Shown piece by piece: positions 11,258 to 21,899 of a DNA stretch of 25,831 bases. Origin of the DNA: Cudoniella acicularis. Its lineage: Eukaryota > Ascomycota > Leotiomycetes > Helotiales > Helotiaceae. The notes under the pieces were generated by a model. The model worked only from the letters and a program-made list of their open reading frames with translations. It was not told the DNA's origin and ran no database searches. How positions within the stretch are numbered: the first letter of the stretch is position 1; each line of letters starts with the position of its first letter. The position numbers and the translations under genes are program-made. Where the stretch lies: the NCBI GenBank assembly GCA_013054445.1, contig JAAMPI010000788.1, forward strand, positions 1-25,831, given 5' to 3'.

Positions 11258-12087
11258 CTATTGACCGAAAGCACTACTCGCCGCGGGTCCAGTAAATCCC
11301 AACTTCTGCTTCTTAATTCTGGGAATAATACCAATGAGAATTAGAATGGCGGAGAGAAGCACAGCCCAAAGTTTGATGTCCAGAGTTGTCTTATTGTAGT
11401 CGGTCTGTGTGGCCGCGGCGACCGTTGCAAGTATCAAAGTCAGAACGAGGTATCCGCTGATTCTGTGGTACTTGTACAGGGACTTTGCCGTGTTCACACT
11501 TCCATATATACTTGGGGTAAAGTAAGCCGTGAACCCGACCAGAGCCTGAATTCCAAGGAGTATATAGGTAATGAGACCAAGAATTGCATGAGGGGACTCG
11601 AAATGTATGCCACCGTGGGAGATCTTATTGATCTCGATTATGACCAAGCCAGCTACGAGAGCATCCAGAGCAAAGTTGTTGATAAGAGCGTGTGTGATTG
11701 TCCCCTGCCTTTTCTGTGCCGGTGTATGTGTAGGTTGAAGAACGAGGATAGCCTGGGTGAGTAACAACAGGCCCGCGGAGTTGAGGAGAGGGTGTGCGGA
11801 GAAGAAAATCAAAGGCGAGAGGAAAACGCTTGCCCATACGGAGGCTGTAAGAAGAATAATCCCTGCTTGAGCAATGACTGCCGTACCTGTAGGAGTTGTT
11901 AGCCTTGTGATTGTAGCAATGCAATTGTTGTCTGCGGCCTACCGATGAATAGATTGTAGTGAAGCCCTTTGCCTTCTGGCTGAGAGGCATCACCGCGGCG
12001 TCCGAGAAGGGGTTCATCTTCTGACGCTTCTTGGTTCTCAGCTGTTGTGTTCGGAACAGCTTCCGGGATTCCTGTAGCTGAAGCCAT
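11258..12087 (-). CDS. Cytochrome b561/ferric-reductase-type transmembrane protein
   Basis: This is a multi-pass membrane protein with a eukaryotic cytochrome b561 domain, which in characterised members carries two b hemes and moves electrons from ascorbate or similar donors across a membrane. Exon 1 is 12087-11943 and exon 2 is 11886-11258, with a 56-nt intron, giving 257 residues. Hydrophobic helices and candidate heme histidines are seen in FFSAHPLLNS, ITHALINN, ESPHAILGLITY and YKYHRISGY. The C-terminus is basic (IPRIKKQKLG). The cytosolic N-terminus carries EDEPLL, an acidic dileucine sorting motif. The ATG at 12087 (MASATG) was chosen; an in-frame ATG 13 codons upstream is possible. The gene is transcribed divergently from allantoicase, with 622 bp between start codons. 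The frame is intact. The exact physiological role (vacuolar or plasma-membrane ferric reduction) is inference. Confidence 0.9.
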
Positions 12088-12257
12088 CTGTGGTAATGGT
12101 GCGAAGGAGAGATGCAAAGCGCGCAAAGGTATTGAGAATGGTGAGGATATTCAGAAGACTTGGACGATAGAGAGGACAGGCAGAAACAATGTAAAGTGAA
12201 AGGGAAGAAGGATGTTGTACTCCGCAATGGAGAGAGGAGTAGTCTTGTACCCTATTA

Positions 12258-12277
12258 CGGGACATGCAAACATCCCG
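12258..12277. promoter_or_regulatory. Inverted repeat CGGGA-N10-TCCCG containing the shared 14-mer
   Basis: A perfect 5-bp inverted repeat (12258-12262 and 12273-12277) flanks ten bases. It can be read as CGG and CCG half-sites, the arrangement bound by many Zn2Cys6 factors. The right part overlaps the 14-mer also found at 7970-7983. Binding is inference. Confidence 0.3.
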
Positions 12278-12587
12278 GTTGATTCACAATCCTTCCCCTC
12301 ATGACGCTGTGACCAGGTTCGTGGCCAATCAAATCGCGTGTTTCTGTAAGCTGTCGTGAACGCGACCTGATTGCGTCGTCTTCACGCAAAGTGCCGCAAT
12401 CGATGAATTCGCGCATCGCACATCACCCAACTTTCACAGAGGATCACGATGCATCAAGAAGGGAGTGATACCTCCAGGTCCTCTCTCAGGGACAGCTACG
12501 AGTATTTATTTCTAACGTGCTTTGCTAGGGCCATGGCAGCTCGACGGTCAACCTTGAAAGGTGGGGTTTGCGCTACACGGTAGTGCC

Positions 12588-12616
12588 CGATAGGCATGAT
12601 AGCTATTACTCGATAG
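12588..12616 (+). promoter_or_regulatory. Cluster of three HGATAR (AreA/NIT2-type) sites upstream of allantoicase
   Basis: CGATAG at 12588-12593, TGATAG at 12597-12602 and CGATAG at 12611-12616 all match HGATAR, the core bound by the nitrogen GATA factor AreA/NIT2. They lie 94-122 bp upstream of the allantoicase ATG, a typical promoter position. Purine-catabolic genes are known AreA targets, so nitrogen derepression is a reasonable inference. I did not find a TCGG-N6-CCGA (UaY-type) site. Confidence 0.6.
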
Positions 12617-12709
12617 GAACTGCAAAAGCAACCTCTCTAGAGAACAAGAGTAGTCTCTTTTCTCAGCTTCCTTCTCCTTCTCTTCTCCTTCATTCCTCAT
12701 CAGCCCATC

Positions 12710-13929
12710 ATGTCTGAAGAGACCGAATACAAGCTCGAAAACGTGGCGGTGACCCGAGTCGCGGCGGAGAATATTGATGCATCATTTCGATCTTCGACGG
12801 TCGGTGAGTACAAATTTCGTAATCGAAAACACGGCGCCTCTTACTTTTGCTGAGCGGGAGGGGCACTGATCAGCTAGAATTCTCAGTTTCTAGTTTCTGA
12901 ATCACTCTGAATCGGAAGTAACGTGAGCATATGACCGTTGCTAAAGTCTTTATAGATCTAGTATCTGCTACATTGGGTGGAAAAATTCTCTCCTTCTCAG
13001 ATGAGTGGTTTGCAGAAGCCTCCAATCTTATCAACCCCAAACCTCCCATCCGGCAACCAGGCAAGATGGTCTTTGCTGGTGCTTGGTATGATGGTTGGGA
13101 GACCCGCCGCCACAATACCGCTCCTTTTGACTATGTAGTCATACGTCTTGGTGTTGCATCTGGAATTGTCGAGGGTATCGAGGTCGATACTACTTTTTTC
13201 AGCGGCAACCATGCACCAGCCATCTCCGTTGAAGGTGTCTTCAGCGATGATGACGAGAAAGTCATCGGCTGGAAAGGCGGTAGAGGCGAGTGGGAGACCA
13301 TCTTAGGGCTTGAAGAGTGTGGACCATCACAGCGATTTGGCTGGAAATTGGCAGTTCCAACCAAAAAGGCATATACTCATGTCCGACTGAACATGTATCC
13401 AGATGGTGGGATTGCCAGGTTCAGGCTGTTTGGACATGCAGTTCCAGTGTTCCCAGAAGACAAGGATGCCATCTTTGATCTCGCTGCTGCGCAAAATGGA
13501 GGAAGGGCTATAGCTTGCAGCGATGAGCACTTTGGTGTTATAGTCAATTTGATTCTTCCAGGTAGAGGCAAGGACATGGGGGACGGCTGGGAGACTTCAC
13601 GATCTCGGGGTAAGAATCATATTGACTGGGCGGTCATACGACTTGGGGCCAAAGGTACAGTCCAAGACCTGGTAGTAGATACAGCGTTTTTCAGAGGCAA
13701 CTTTCCTCAAAAGGCCAAGGTTGAGGCTATAGATTGGTCGGGTGAAGGCGAGCCTGGTGCCTTGGCTGAGGGCTGGACAGAGATCGTTGAACCGAGTAAA
13801 TGCGGTCCAGACAAGGAGCATGAATTCAAATCGCTCGTCACAGACAAGCCTTTCACTCATGTCAAGCTGGTCATGATTCCGGATGGAGGAGTGAAGCGTA
13901 TTCGGGTATTTGGCAAAAGGAGTGTTTAG
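12710..13929 (+). CDS. DAL2: Allantoicase (EC 3.5.3.4)
   Basis: Allantoicase hydrolyses allantoate to ureidoglycolate and urea in purine (uric acid/allantoin) catabolism, so the fungus can use purines as a nitrogen source. Exon 1 is 12710-12803 and exon 2 is 12956-13929, with a 152-nt intron, giving 355 residues, the usual size. The family's two tandem beta-sandwich repeats are visible. Repeat one has LVSATLGGKILSFSDEWFA, GWETRRHN and DYVVIRLGVASGIVEGIEVDT. Repeat two has GGRAIACSDEHFGV, GWETSRSR and DWAVIRLGAKGTVQDLVVDT. Each ends in a THVRLNMYPDGGIARFRLFG or THVKLVMIPDGGVKRIRVFG segment. The enzyme is expected to be cytosolic; no signal peptide is seen. The start codon is fixed by exon 1, which supplies the usual N-terminal block. 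The symbol follows the yeast orthologue. Three HGATAR sites lie just upstream. Confidence 0.96.
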
Positions 13930-14345
13930 ATAGCCTGAAAATCTGGCTTCAATCCTCTCCTTTGCGAGTCAATGCACAAAGGATTATTGCCTCGAGACCT
14001 TTAAAGCACAAATCTATTTCTGGACATTGAAGTCCATGCAAAAGCCCTGATCTATGTTGAAACATAAAAAGAATAATTAGGCCTACGTACTATTCATGGC
14101 GTTGCGAAAATGCGCAAGATCAAAGCTGTTGCGAGGCGGCCGAATTAATCGTGCACGGGCCTCTAGGATTACCCTCGACGATCTTCACAACACCAGTAAC
14201 CTCGTCATAAGAGGCATGATACGTTGCAGACTCAGACTTTCCGTTTCTACAGATACGACAGGCCCTTTGTCTTCCTCCGATACTCGGCCAAAATTTCATG
14301 CCCGCCCACAGATGAGTACGGACTATATGCAGTCCTCATTCTGCA
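13930..14345. other. Intergenic region between allantoicase and ankyrin/DIL gene
   Basis: This is the 3' flank of allantoicase and the 5' leader of the next gene. Overlapping short frames at 14096-14362 and 14224-14550 have no recognisable domain and are interrupted by the next gene's first exon, so I do not call them. Confidence 0.6.
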
Positions 14346-16951
14346 ATGGATATTGGGGATAATGGCGGGGACCTCAGCAGCGGCTTCGGGGAGGGGGAGG
14401 TCAAGAAACCCAGAACCCTACCAGACGACCTCCCGAGGTCCTTGGATGACCGGAAGAGTGTATCTCACCATTTCACCCCCGAGACGGAGATGTACGACGC
14501 TTGGCAAGGTTCGTTGGCTCTTCTGCTCGCGTGCTTTTGAAACACACTGACCTTTAAAGGTCAATCGCAATTCTTGACGACTCCAGTCCTAGCGAAGCCT
14601 TTACAGTTCAACGCCCTATCACTTGACGATAATGGATATGATGACGATCTCACCTCACAGAAAGTTGGTGATAGCGACGCGAGGTTGATGGGGATGCTGG
14701 CTGCCCAGGCGGCACACCGGGATGGCTCTGCGAGCGAGGATGAAGACACAGTTGCGTCGGATGATAAGATGTCATTAGAGGCAAAGAAAGATATTCTACA
14801 AAAGGCCCTCAATATGGCCGCTAGCAACGGGGATGTCGAACGTATACATCGAATTTTGAATGGGAAAGCGAAAGAATTTGTGGATATAGATGCGCCTGAC
14901 GAGGAGGGCACAGCTCCTCTAATCTACGCCAGTTGCTTTGTGGGTAGTTTTCTTTAACTGGTATTGCAGACATGCTGACGGCTTTTAGGGGCACGAGGCT
15001 GTCGTTACGGCTCTCCTTGATGCTGGGGCCAATGTCGATAAGCAAGATCGAAATCAGTGGAGTGCGCTCATGTGGGCTATGACAAACCGACACAAAGGCA
15101 TTGCAAAATCGTTGCTAGATCATGGTGCATCTCCGGAAGTGAAGTCATCTTCTGGGCGAACTGCATTCGATTTTGTTGCGCCTGACAGCGAGATTTCAGG
15201 ATATTTGCATGATAGTGGTTACCATATTGGTAGTGTCGGGGTGACAGATGATTTTTACAATCCAGGCTTCTCACAGGACCGATTTGAGGAAGAAATGGCG
15301 GAAAATGAGCTGAGAAGGCGGATGATGATGGAGAGTGCTCGAGACCTGGAAGTGGATTTGGGGAACGTTGGAATTGATGATCAACCGGAGGTGAGATTTC
15401 ACTTGTAAAGTTTTCTCAAATACTAACGAGGTTCAGTCCCCAGGAGAGCTCGAAGAGGAATCACAAGAGTTTGACTGGAATAGATGTCTGCATGATCAGA
15501 TGTTTGTATTCCAGGAGAGCGAACTAGGACGAATACTCGATATTATTATTACCAACATGACCCCCCAGCGGTCACCGTCCCAAAAGCCTGTTCCTGCCAA
15601 CATGATATTCCTTAGTGCTCGATATGCCCACTACCACGCGGATCAAGTTCTTCTCGGCAAGCTTCTCATTACTTCTATGGATAAGATTAATGATGTGGTG
15701 GAGAAAAATCAGTGGGATATGACCATTCTGGCATTTTGGATTTCAAACGCCACATTATTATTACACTACCTGAAAAAGGATGTAGGTCTGTCTCAATCGA
15801 CCTCAGAATTCCAACTACAGCTTGCCGAACTTATCAACGAAATTTTCATCTTGATCATTAGAGATGCGGAAAGGAGAATGGACAAGGTGCTAGATTCAGC
15901 AATGCTAGACCACGAAACCATCCCTGGTTTTGAGGATATTGCCTTTCAGCACGAATGGAAGATCTTCAAGAGGAAGAATCAGGTTAAAGAAGAACCTGCT
16001 GAGAAAAGATTTCGACCGCCGTCGCCAAAACAGAGGGCCAAACCGTCACCAAGAAATGTCACATCACTGTTATCCTCAACTCTTTTTGTGTTGGACTTAT
16101 ACGACATACATTCTGTCATTACTTCTCAAATCTTGGCGCAACTGCTCTATTGGTTGGGGGCCGAGCTATTCAACCGCATCATGTCGAATCGCAAGTATCT
16201 TGCACGGACCAAAGCAATGCAAATCCGAATGAATATCTCGAGTCTAGAAGAATGGGCTCGACTAAACAATCGACAACCTGAACACTATGAGCACGGCTCG
16301 ATGACCTCGAGTGGTGAGACAACAATCGATGCCGCTCGAAGGCACCTTGCACCACTAATTCAATTGCTGCAATGGTTACAATGTTTCTCGTCACTTGGCG
16401 TGGATGACCTGGAGGCCCTAGTGGGTACGTTGCAACAGCTTACACGACTTACAACACAACAGTTAGTTCATGCTGTAAAGCATTACCGTCCCGAGGTCGG
16501 CGAGAAAGGCCTCCCGAAAAGTGCTATGAAATACTTGATCAATCTCCAGAAAGAGGCACAATTGCGAAAGGAGCGGCAGCGAAACGCTGCTGCATCACCA
16601 AGCACGACACCGGTGAAGAAGAGTGCAAATGGCCAAGCGCATAATACTCCCGAGTCAAATGAAAAGCCAATTGCTCCGAAAGCAACACCACCTGAAGAGC
16701 TGCCGGTCGAGGACGATGACGACGCACCAGAGCATCTCTTATTGGACCCCGCTCTCATGCTGCCATTCTCACTCCCCACAAGCACCGACATGCTCATCAG
16801 CTATGGGGCAGGATTTGGCGGGCTAAACAGAGAGCGAGAGCGCAAGTACATACCCACTGTCCCGCCCGAGTTCCTCGCGAAGCTCGACCTAAGCGGCGGA
16901 CGGGCCCGTTCAACTTTCGAAGAGCGGGATTGGGAGAACGAGGATGTGTAA
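14346..16951 (+). CDS. Ankyrin repeat and DIL (dilute) domain protein
   Basis: Exons 14346-14508, 14560-14939, 14989-15390 and 15437-16951 join to 819 residues. Residues about 115-230 contain ankyrin repeats (MAASNGDVERIHRIL; TAPLIYASCFGHEAVVTALLDAGANVD; SALMWAMTNRHKGIAKSLLDHGA). Residues about 335-680 form a DIL domain like the cargo-binding globular tail of myosin V and like afadin (FWISNATLLLHYLKKD; LDLYDIHSVITSQILAQLLYWLG; NISSLEEWAR). No motor, IQ or RA domain is present, so this is the stand-alone fungal ankyrin+DIL architecture. A lysine/glutamate-rich, low-complexity linker (about 680-750) and an acidic VEDDDDAPE patch precede the conserved-looking C-terminus. A role as an adaptor in Rab- or actin-based vesicle transport is inferred from the DIL fold only. 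All splice junctions keep frame. The ATG at 14346 is the first in frame with this exon and its donor. Confidence 0.92.
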
Positions 16952-17977
16952 GGTGTGATATGTGATGTGTGATGTGTGGGGGAGAGCTAGGACCTAGAAT
17001 TAAGCTCGCAAAGGGAAGCATTTTGGAAGCATTGCGTGGCGTTGGGGGCGTTCCCAGATTGCGCTGGGTTTGGCTCTGCTTGGCCAGCAACGATGATGTT
17101 TTAGCTGCATATCATGATAAACATACTTTTGTAGATGCCCTAACGGCATCCAATCTGTATGCTATGACCTCAATTCCTCAAAGCTTATCTTCATGCAAAA
17201 TAATTTAGCCCACGGTGCCAGATCACCATACATGAACAGATCAGAGACTGGGGTGCTGTGACTGCTGTGCGTGTGGTGGAGGAGCTACTGTGCTGTAACA
17301 CGTGGTGGTTCATCTGAACTTTTTCACCTCTGCCAGTGCCAACGGTTTTTCTGCCACGTCGACCTGGTGTCTCGTCAGAGGGTGAAGCTTGACATGACAG
17401 TGAAAATATTTTCTCGAAGATAAACGGCTCTTTCTCAGCCTGTTATCTGCTCTCTACTCTCACTGGCAATTTGATGCCAATTTTACGTGGCCTGCTCCCT
17501 ATCATCCGTGCCTGCCCCGACCCAGTGTCCTCCCCGTGGAGTCTGTACCTGCCGCTCACCCTTGTAGTGGCTCGAGAGTCGCTGGCTAAAAACCACCGCT
17601 GGCCACTAAACGGCCTGAGCGCTGATTGCCAATCGGAGCCCTGTCGGGCGCAACTGCCAGGCCAAGGAGCCAGCAACTCAAGAAATTTCTATCTCTCCCG
17701 TCACTTTGCGCGTTGCAGGCGCGCCTTCCTCTTCTCTCAAAAGGGTCCTGTCCCTTACACTGGATCGCGCCTCCTCTCAATTGCGCTTGTGTCCATGTAC
17801 ACTCGTTTTTCACATTCGTTGCGGCGCACTACCACTCCACTTCGATCTCGAACTCGAATTCCAGATACCGGTAAACCACGCTCCCCGGCCAAGTCGTCAG
17901 CGGATCCGCAGTGCAGCTAGGATACGGGTGGACTCGCGCATACGCCCTAAGATTGGTAGCGATCTCGAGAATGAAAG
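16952..17977. other. Intergenic region and long 5' leader of the TBC gene
   Basis: A GTGAT/GTGTG-rich stretch (16953-16979) lies just after the DIL stop. No supported gene is seen. The open frame at about 17471-17920 starts at TTG in C-rich DNA, overlaps two other open frames, and looks like leader sequence. Confidence 0.6.
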
Positions 17978-18051
17978 ATGGCGCCCTTACGGACTGCCAC
18001 GGTTCGTCGCTCCAAATCTACCGCATCACCACCGCGGGCTCGAATGGATGA
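17971..18051 (+). other. Overlapping upstream open reading frame (uORF)
   Basis: ATG at 17971 begins a 26-codon frame that overlaps the TBC start (17978) in another frame and ends at TGA 18049-18051. Both ATGs have A at -3. An in-frame ATG of the TBC protein (codon 23, 18044) sits five bases before this stop, a layout suited to re-initiation. Whether the transcript includes 17971 is unknown. Confidence 0.4.
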
Positions 18052-20427
18052 GAGATTGATTGCGCTGCCATACGAAAAGACTGTCGCCGCAAAAGCGCCC
18101 ATTCCAGTAACCGTCTCACCACCCCGAGCACCGCCGACCGATATCCATCCTGCGCTTCGCCCAAGGCCGAGGACAGGGGAGGAGAACAAAGACGAGAAGA
18201 AGAGAGATTCTGGTCTTGCGCCAACAACTTCTTCTAAAGCAAGGGAGGGCTCCATCAACACAATCGAGGAGAATGTGCTAGGCTTCACAATCAATTTCAA
18301 CTCGAATCCCGAGTTTACGACGATAGCACCAACGCGACCCGTCACACCCAAATTTACAAAGACGAATAGTACTGCATCGAGCAGTAGGTGGAGGAGGGCG
18401 ACCTCAAAGAGAAGTATTCGTACACCAAAGACCTCACCTCCCCCAGGAAAGGCGGTTCAAGAAGAGGAATTTTCCCCGATTACCACTCCAATCCCTACAG
18501 ATTCTCTTCTTGATGGTGATTTCTTGGACCAGATTTCGTTTTCGAAGAGAGGGAGCATCATGTTGGGCGGGAAGAAAGCAGTCAATGGACACATGCGTGT
18601 AGGCGCGACACGAAGGCATGTTTTGCGAATATTACGTGGGACCTTTGCTAATGATCGTACAGGCAACCAAGCTTTTCGATGCTGGCCACGCCCTCTGTGA
18701 AACTGCTCTCTGACGATGTCGAAAAGGAATCCCAGAAAGTCCGATCCATGTACGAACAAGGGACTACTAATTTTGATTGGCACGATGGCAAATTCTCAGC
18801 GAACGCGGACTTGAACATAGGGAAGAACAGGGCGACAGAAACTGAACCAGAAGCGTATGTCATTTCTCGAAGACCGTGGAATTGTTGCTAATTAATTTAG
18901 CGTGAACGATCTGTTAAGGTCAACTGCGAATGGACCCTCAGTACGGCCGGGTAGCTCACTCTCAATGAATAGCGAAAAGAAAGAGCACGAGTTAGCCGGC
19001 GGAATCGAGGACTGGAAGGATGTCAACGGGAGGGACGTAGATAGATATGGTTTTATCAATACACGCCGAATCTCTAGACCCGGAACGCCAGAACCAAGAC
19101 CTCCTCAAAGGGTTTCGACTGTACTACAGTTGGCATCGGAAACTCCAAGAAAAAAGAGATTCGGAAGATCCCCTTCAGCTGCAACTTCCGCTAAGACAGG
19201 CACCACACGTGCTCCAAGCAGAAAAGTATCAGTTAGGTCATTGAATACCCAGGCTTCCACAAATTCCACTCGGAGCATTGGGCGCGCACAATTGCGAGCA
19301 GCTGCCAATAGATTACCCGGGAATAGGGATAGGCGGTGGATGGATGAAGCCGGGGATATGCTCACCTTGCCTCCTGGGCTGGCAGATATCGCTGAGGATG
19401 AGGAAGGTGGAAAAGCCGTCGCAGGTCTCAAAAAGAAGGAATGGGAACGCACGGAAAAGTGGAGAAAGATGGCCAAAGTAGTAAAAACAGGCAAAGACGG
19501 AGAAGGGATGGAATTCGAGTTCGACACGCGAAACTCAAAGCTTATTGAACGGACTTGGAAGGGAATTCCTGACAGATGGCGTTCTGCAGCGTGGCACTCA
19601 TTCTTAACCACTTCCGCCAAGAAGAGAAAGGAAAGCGCCACCGACGAAGAGATCATGCTGGCTTTCCATAATCTTCAGCAGCGAAGTTCTGCAGACGATG
19701 TCCAGATTGATATTGATGTCCCAAGGACTATCAACAGCCACATCATGTTCAGGCGTCGCTATCGCGGAGGACAACGCCTATTGTTTCGAGTTTTACATGC
19801 TCTATCGTTATACTTTCCCGATACAGGCTATGTTCAAGGGATGGCATCTTTGGCTGCAACCCTTCTCTGTTATTATGACGAGGGAATGACTTTCGTTATG
19901 TTGGTAAGAATGTGGACTCTCAGAGGACTCGATAAACTGTATGAAGCTGGTTTTCCGGGGCTGATGGCCGCTCTTGATGAGTTTCAAAAGCAATGGCTGA
20001 GCGGTCGAGAAGTAACTCGCAAACTTGTAAGTCAACAGTGCTAGCTCGCACAGAATTTAACTAACATAGACTCCAGGATGAGCTCAATATTGAACCCACC
20101 TCTTATGGTACTCGATGGTATCTCACCTTGTTCAACTATTCCATCCCTTTTCCAGCACAGCTACGGGTATGGGATGTCTTCATGTTACTTGGCGACTCCG
20201 ATCTTTCAATTGTTCCAACTAAGGAACGACCCTTTTCTGGTGGTCTAGACGTTTTACACGCAACGAGTGCTGCTCTCATTGACGGCACGAGGGAAATCCT
20301 TCTTGATAGCGATTTTGAGAACGCGATGAAAGTTCTTACTAGCTGGATTCCGGTCAAGGATGAAGAGCTTTTGATGAAAGTCACAAAAGCAGAGTGGAAG
20401 TTACATCGAGGAAAGAAGAAGCATTGA
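17978..20427 (+). CDS. TBC domain protein, putative Rab GTPase-activating protein
   Basis: TBC proteins accelerate GTP hydrolysis by Rab GTPases and switch off membrane-trafficking steps. Exons 17978-18615, 18663-18854, 18901-20026 and 20077-20427 join to 768 residues. The first 400 or so residues are disordered, rich in Ser, Thr, Pro and Arg. The TBC domain follows: GIPDRWRSAAW (the RxxxW motif), QIDIDVPRTI (the IxxDxxR motif with arginine finger), and YVQGM (glutamine finger in YxQ). The C-terminal half continues with YGTRWYLTLF, PFPAQLRVWDVFM and GTREILL. Catalytic residues are present, so GAP activity is plausible; the Rab substrate is unknown. The first intron (18616-18662, 47 nt) appears to use a GC donor (AG|GCATGT), with a CTAAT branch and CAG acceptor; GT donors nearby do not join in frame to the conserved SFSML...VEKESQKVRSMYE block. 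Confidence 0.92.
18616..18662 (+). other. Probable GC-AG intron in the TBC gene
   Basis: The donor reads AG|GCATGT, one base off the GC-intron consensus AG|GCAAGT. A CTAAT branch lies 12 bases before the CAG acceptor. Exon 1 then ends in phase 2 and joins G CAA CCA in frame. The competing GT donor at 18600 is phase 0 and leads to a stop at 18698-18700. Confidence 0.7.
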
Positions 20428-21899
20428 GGCAGCAGATCTCAGGAGATCGTACCTCCACTTCAACAGCACAATTTCACTTCTCAAGCACACTTTTATACGA
20501 TTTCAACGGAATTTTCGGCGGATATCTCCTTTGTCCTTCCGGAATGATACCACTGCATGGAGCAAATGGCGGTCTATTGCTCCAAACTTACTCTTTTGTT
20601 TTTGAACCGCATTATACCATCACGCGTCACGGTCGGCATTTTCTTTTCCTTGCTGTATGTATGGACATATTTTAACGGGGGATTTGTCCTCCCCCTTTCA
20701 TCTCTGCACCACAGATGCGTGGACATAGAAGCGCTCTGTTTAGTGATTCCGATTTTTAATTAATGGCGACTCCTTTTCAAAGGAGGTTTAAATGGGAAAG
20801 TGGGGTTTTTAGATGAGGTTTTCGTCAATGCTCCTTTTAGGGATGCAAGACAACGGGATGCGGAATACAGAAACGTTTGGCGTTTTTACTCGTGGTGGTT
20901 GAAAGGACGCATGGATGAAATCACTGTGGAATATGTAATTATTGTCTGTATCATATGATCCATTAGCTCAAGTCCGCATGGGTTTTTCCGCAAAGAGCCT
21001 CGATGGAAATTATTTAACGTGACGGTGCAAGTGCGAACCCCACCCCCCTACCCCCTTTTTTTTCCTCCTCTGAAACTCGGTACGAGATGTCTAGTTTCGA
21101 GGAGAGTCTCTCGAGGTGGGCCAAGCCAGATCGGACGGCGTGTTTACACTTTGCGAGTGCGAGTCTCTTTAGCAACTTCCCCATGCTTCTCCTTGTCTTC
21201 AACCAACTAATTGTTTCTCGTAGACAGACGCTTTCACTTTGTCCCATCAGCTTATTATTCAAAGAGAGAAGTAATTTTTTTATTTCTTTTACTGTTAGCA
21301 AATTTACAAGCACTTACTCTTTTGTCTTGATAAATTTTTTGCTTGAGAAAGACGCAAGAACTCAGAAAAGCCCTTCTCACAAGCGCGCAGGCATTTGTGC
21401 GCTACCGGATTTGATTTCTAGGTTTACTTTGCTTTGGCTCTATTTCACTCCTCCACGCCAAAGTAACGTGAGACTTTGCTGATTGAGGCACCGCAAGGCT
21501 GCCTCCCTCTGCTGAAGATGAGATTTGAAATTTCGACGCGGGTTTTTTTAGCGAGGAAAGAGTCAGTGATCACTTACTGACAAAACCTCTTCTATCAGTC
21601 TCCAAATTCCAACATCTCTAATCTTTCCCAGCAATCTTATTAGTTGATACAACTCATTTGGAGATCCCCTGAAATTGAAAAGCCATGTCTGAGATTAAGA
21701 GATGAATATCTAATATCTACTTTTCTTTCTTTCTTTTTCTGTCCGTCCCTGAATGAACCGAAGGAATTTTGAACATTCTCAAGTTAATTTCTGGGAACTT
21801 TTTACTACTTCTCTTCTTCCCCCGCGAGATACCGGCAGGGAAATTGCGTGTGTGTAGCTCGTCTCTCATCTCGAGAAGCACAGGAAACAAACGTGATTA
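20428..21899. other. Intergenic region downstream of the TBC gene
   Basis: No supported gene was found in this 1.5 kb. The frame at 21087-21482 is open for 131 codons but has no domain and is opposed by a similar frame on the minus strand. The right-hand part (21700-21890) has CT-rich runs and could be promoter or leader for the small cysteine-rich gene. Confidence 0.55.

Larger units (their letters stand above)
12088..12709. other. Divergent promoter region between cytochrome b561 gene and allantoicase
   Basis: This 622-bp region must serve both divergent genes. It contains the inverted repeat and 14-mer at 12258-12277 near the b561 side, and three HGATAR sites at 12588-12616 near the allantoicase side. 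A CT-rich leader (12650-12700) precedes the allantoicase ATG. Confidence 0.75.

Noticed and set aside
14096..14362. 88-codon frame before the ankyrin/DIL gene
   Set aside because: It ends inside the next gene's first exon in another frame and has no domain.
17471..17920. 149-codon frame before the TBC gene
   Set aside because: It starts at TTG in C-rich leader DNA, overlaps two other open frames, and shows no domain.
21087..21482. 131-codon plus-strand frame
   Set aside because: No recognisable domain; composition looks random and a 99-codon frame opposes it.
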